Assembly (NCBI RefSeq): GCF_008642335.1
Contig: NZ_CP029191.1
Location: 558,001 to 622,000 of the forward strand
DNA length: 64,000 nucleotides
Origin: Streptomyces venezuelae
GTDB lineage: Bacteria > Actinomycetota > Actinomycetes > Streptomycetales > Streptomycetaceae
Reading direction: 5' to 3'
Shown: positions 63,454 through 64,000 of the stretch, piece by piece
Layout: every line of letters begins with the position of its first letter
Position numbering within the stretch: position 1 is the stretch's first letter
The notes under the pieces: generated by a model
What the model was told of the DNA's origin: nothing
Seen by the model: the letters and a program-made list of their open reading frames with translations, nothing else
The model's database searches: none
Made by a program: the position numbers and the translations under genes

Positions 63454-64000
63454 GTGACCGCATCCGGCCTGCCGCAATCCGCCGCCCCGCTCCACACCGG
63501 CAGCCACGACCTGCCCGTCTCCGCCGAGCTGTCCCGCTTCATGGCGGAGTCCTGGGCGCCGTCCGCCCTGCCCGACTCCGCACGGGTCCCCGCGCACGCC
63601 GTCACCCCGGCCCGCCGGGCACGGCTCTCCGCACGCTTCCCCGGCGAGCGGCTGATCGTGCCGGCGGGTGAGCTCACGGTCCGGTCGAACGACTGCGACC
63701 ACCGCTTCCGTCCGCACAGCGCGTACGCCTGGCTGACCGGCCTGACCGGGGAGGACCAGGCCGGCGGCGTACTGGTCATGGAGCCTTCGGGGCCGCACGG
63801 GCACGAGGCGGTGCTGTATCTGCGGCCGCGCTCCCCGCGCGTCGAAGGCGACGAGGAGTTCTACCGTGACCGGCGCTACGGCGAGTTCTGGGTGGGCCGC
63901 CGCCCCGACCTCGCCGAGGCGGAACGGCTCACCGGCATCCGCTGCGCCCACCTGGACACACTCGGATCGCCCACGGGCCGCAGCGCCGCCGCCGACCCCG
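63454..64000 (+). CDS. pepP: Aminopeptidase P (Xaa-Pro aminopeptidase), N-terminal part only
   Basis: Open reading frame from GTG at 63454 (GGGAG upstream) running off the window, 182 codons seen. The visible part is the N-terminal creatinase/AMP_N domain: R-R-A-R-L-S-A-R-F-P-G-E-R-L-I-V-P-A-G-E, H-S-A-Y-A-W-L-T-G-L, G-H-E-A-V-L-Y-L-R-P-R and G-E-F-W-V-G-R-R. The metal-binding catalytic domain lies beyond 64000. Full enzymes have about 480-500 residues and remove N-terminal residues before proline. It follows the CapK/GRDP genes, possibly as the peptidase of that locus, although its own operator suggests independent control. Confidence 0.82.
   Translation, partial: MTASGLPQSAAPLHTGSHDLPVSAELSRFMAESWAPSALPDSARVPAHAVTPARRARLSARFPGERLIVPAGELTVRSNDCDHRFRPHSAYAWLTGLTGEDQAGGVLVMEPSGPHGHEAVLYLRPRSPRVEGDEEFYRDRRYGEFWVGRRPDLAEAERLTGIRCAHLDTLGSPTGRSAAADP

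Overview
The window is 64 kb of very GC-rich, gene-dense DNA with frequent GTG/TTG starts, short stop-start overlaps, mycothiol metabolism (a mycothione reductase), iron boxes of the actinobacterial DmdR/IdeR type, a DasR-like site and rare TTA codons. All of this points to a Streptomyces (or close relative) chromosome, probably an accessory or arm-type region with many secreted enzymes and natural-product genes. I found no rRNA, tRNA, IS element, CRISPR array or phage genes.

Layout. 0-2.4 kb: 5' two-thirds of an MMPL exporter and its divergent TetR regulator. 2.4-13.9 kb: catalase, DUF1360 protein, secreted PQQ-type sugar dehydrogenase (behind a DasR-like operator), M15-like peptidase, a 1007-residue secreted PA14/propeller/CBM/DUF1080 protein carrying a TTA codon, OsmC protein, PAS-GAF-PP2C-ATPase phosphatase, GlsB-like membrane protein and AlkB-like dioxygenase. 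13.9-20.7 kb: a short NB-ARC regulator divergent from two small unknown proteins that share an N-terminal V-C-N-K motif (three 14-bp iterons lie in front of them), then a giant single-chain double ABC exporter. 20.8-27.8 kb: FAD monooxygenase, small basic protein, a translationally coupled trio (alcohol dehydrogenase, cysteine hydrolase, FMN glutamate-synthase-like protein) and a second catalase; stress-sigma-like promoters fit this block.

27.8-44.3 kb: an NRPS siderophore locus. An iron box at about 43.1 kb precedes one coupled operon: binding protein, two FecCD permeases, ATPase, a 3347-residue NRPS (C-A-T-E-C-A-T-E-C) and an MFS exporter. A second iron box at about 44.3 kb precedes a freestanding aryl-carrier-like protein and a siderophore-interacting reductase. 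44.4-49.6 kb: mycothione reductase, polysaccharide-lyase-like protein, DoxX, small proteins, DHFR-like and YdcF-like proteins.

49.8-56.1 kb: a LacI/CebR-type polysaccharide regulon. The repressor, a secreted TIM-barrel glycoside hydrolase, a DUF1996 protein (TTA codon) and a Tat-exported beta-helix protein are tied together by three GAGAGCGCTC-type palindromes, two of them just downstream of predicted promoters. 56.1-58.4 kb: DUF4190 protein, 4-hydroxybenzoate hydroxylase and a P-loop kinase.

58.4-64 kb: beta-carbonic anhydrase and SulP transporter, then the most novel item: a 43-residue peptide ending in two tandem K-x-G-C-I-S units, framed by hairpins and followed by a CapK/PaaK-type adenylate-forming enzyme, a small protein with a D-x-x-W-H...H-F-I-H-H motif, and the start of an aminopeptidase P. 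I read this as a candidate undescribed RiPP pathway. All functions are inferred by eye from sequence; no search was run.
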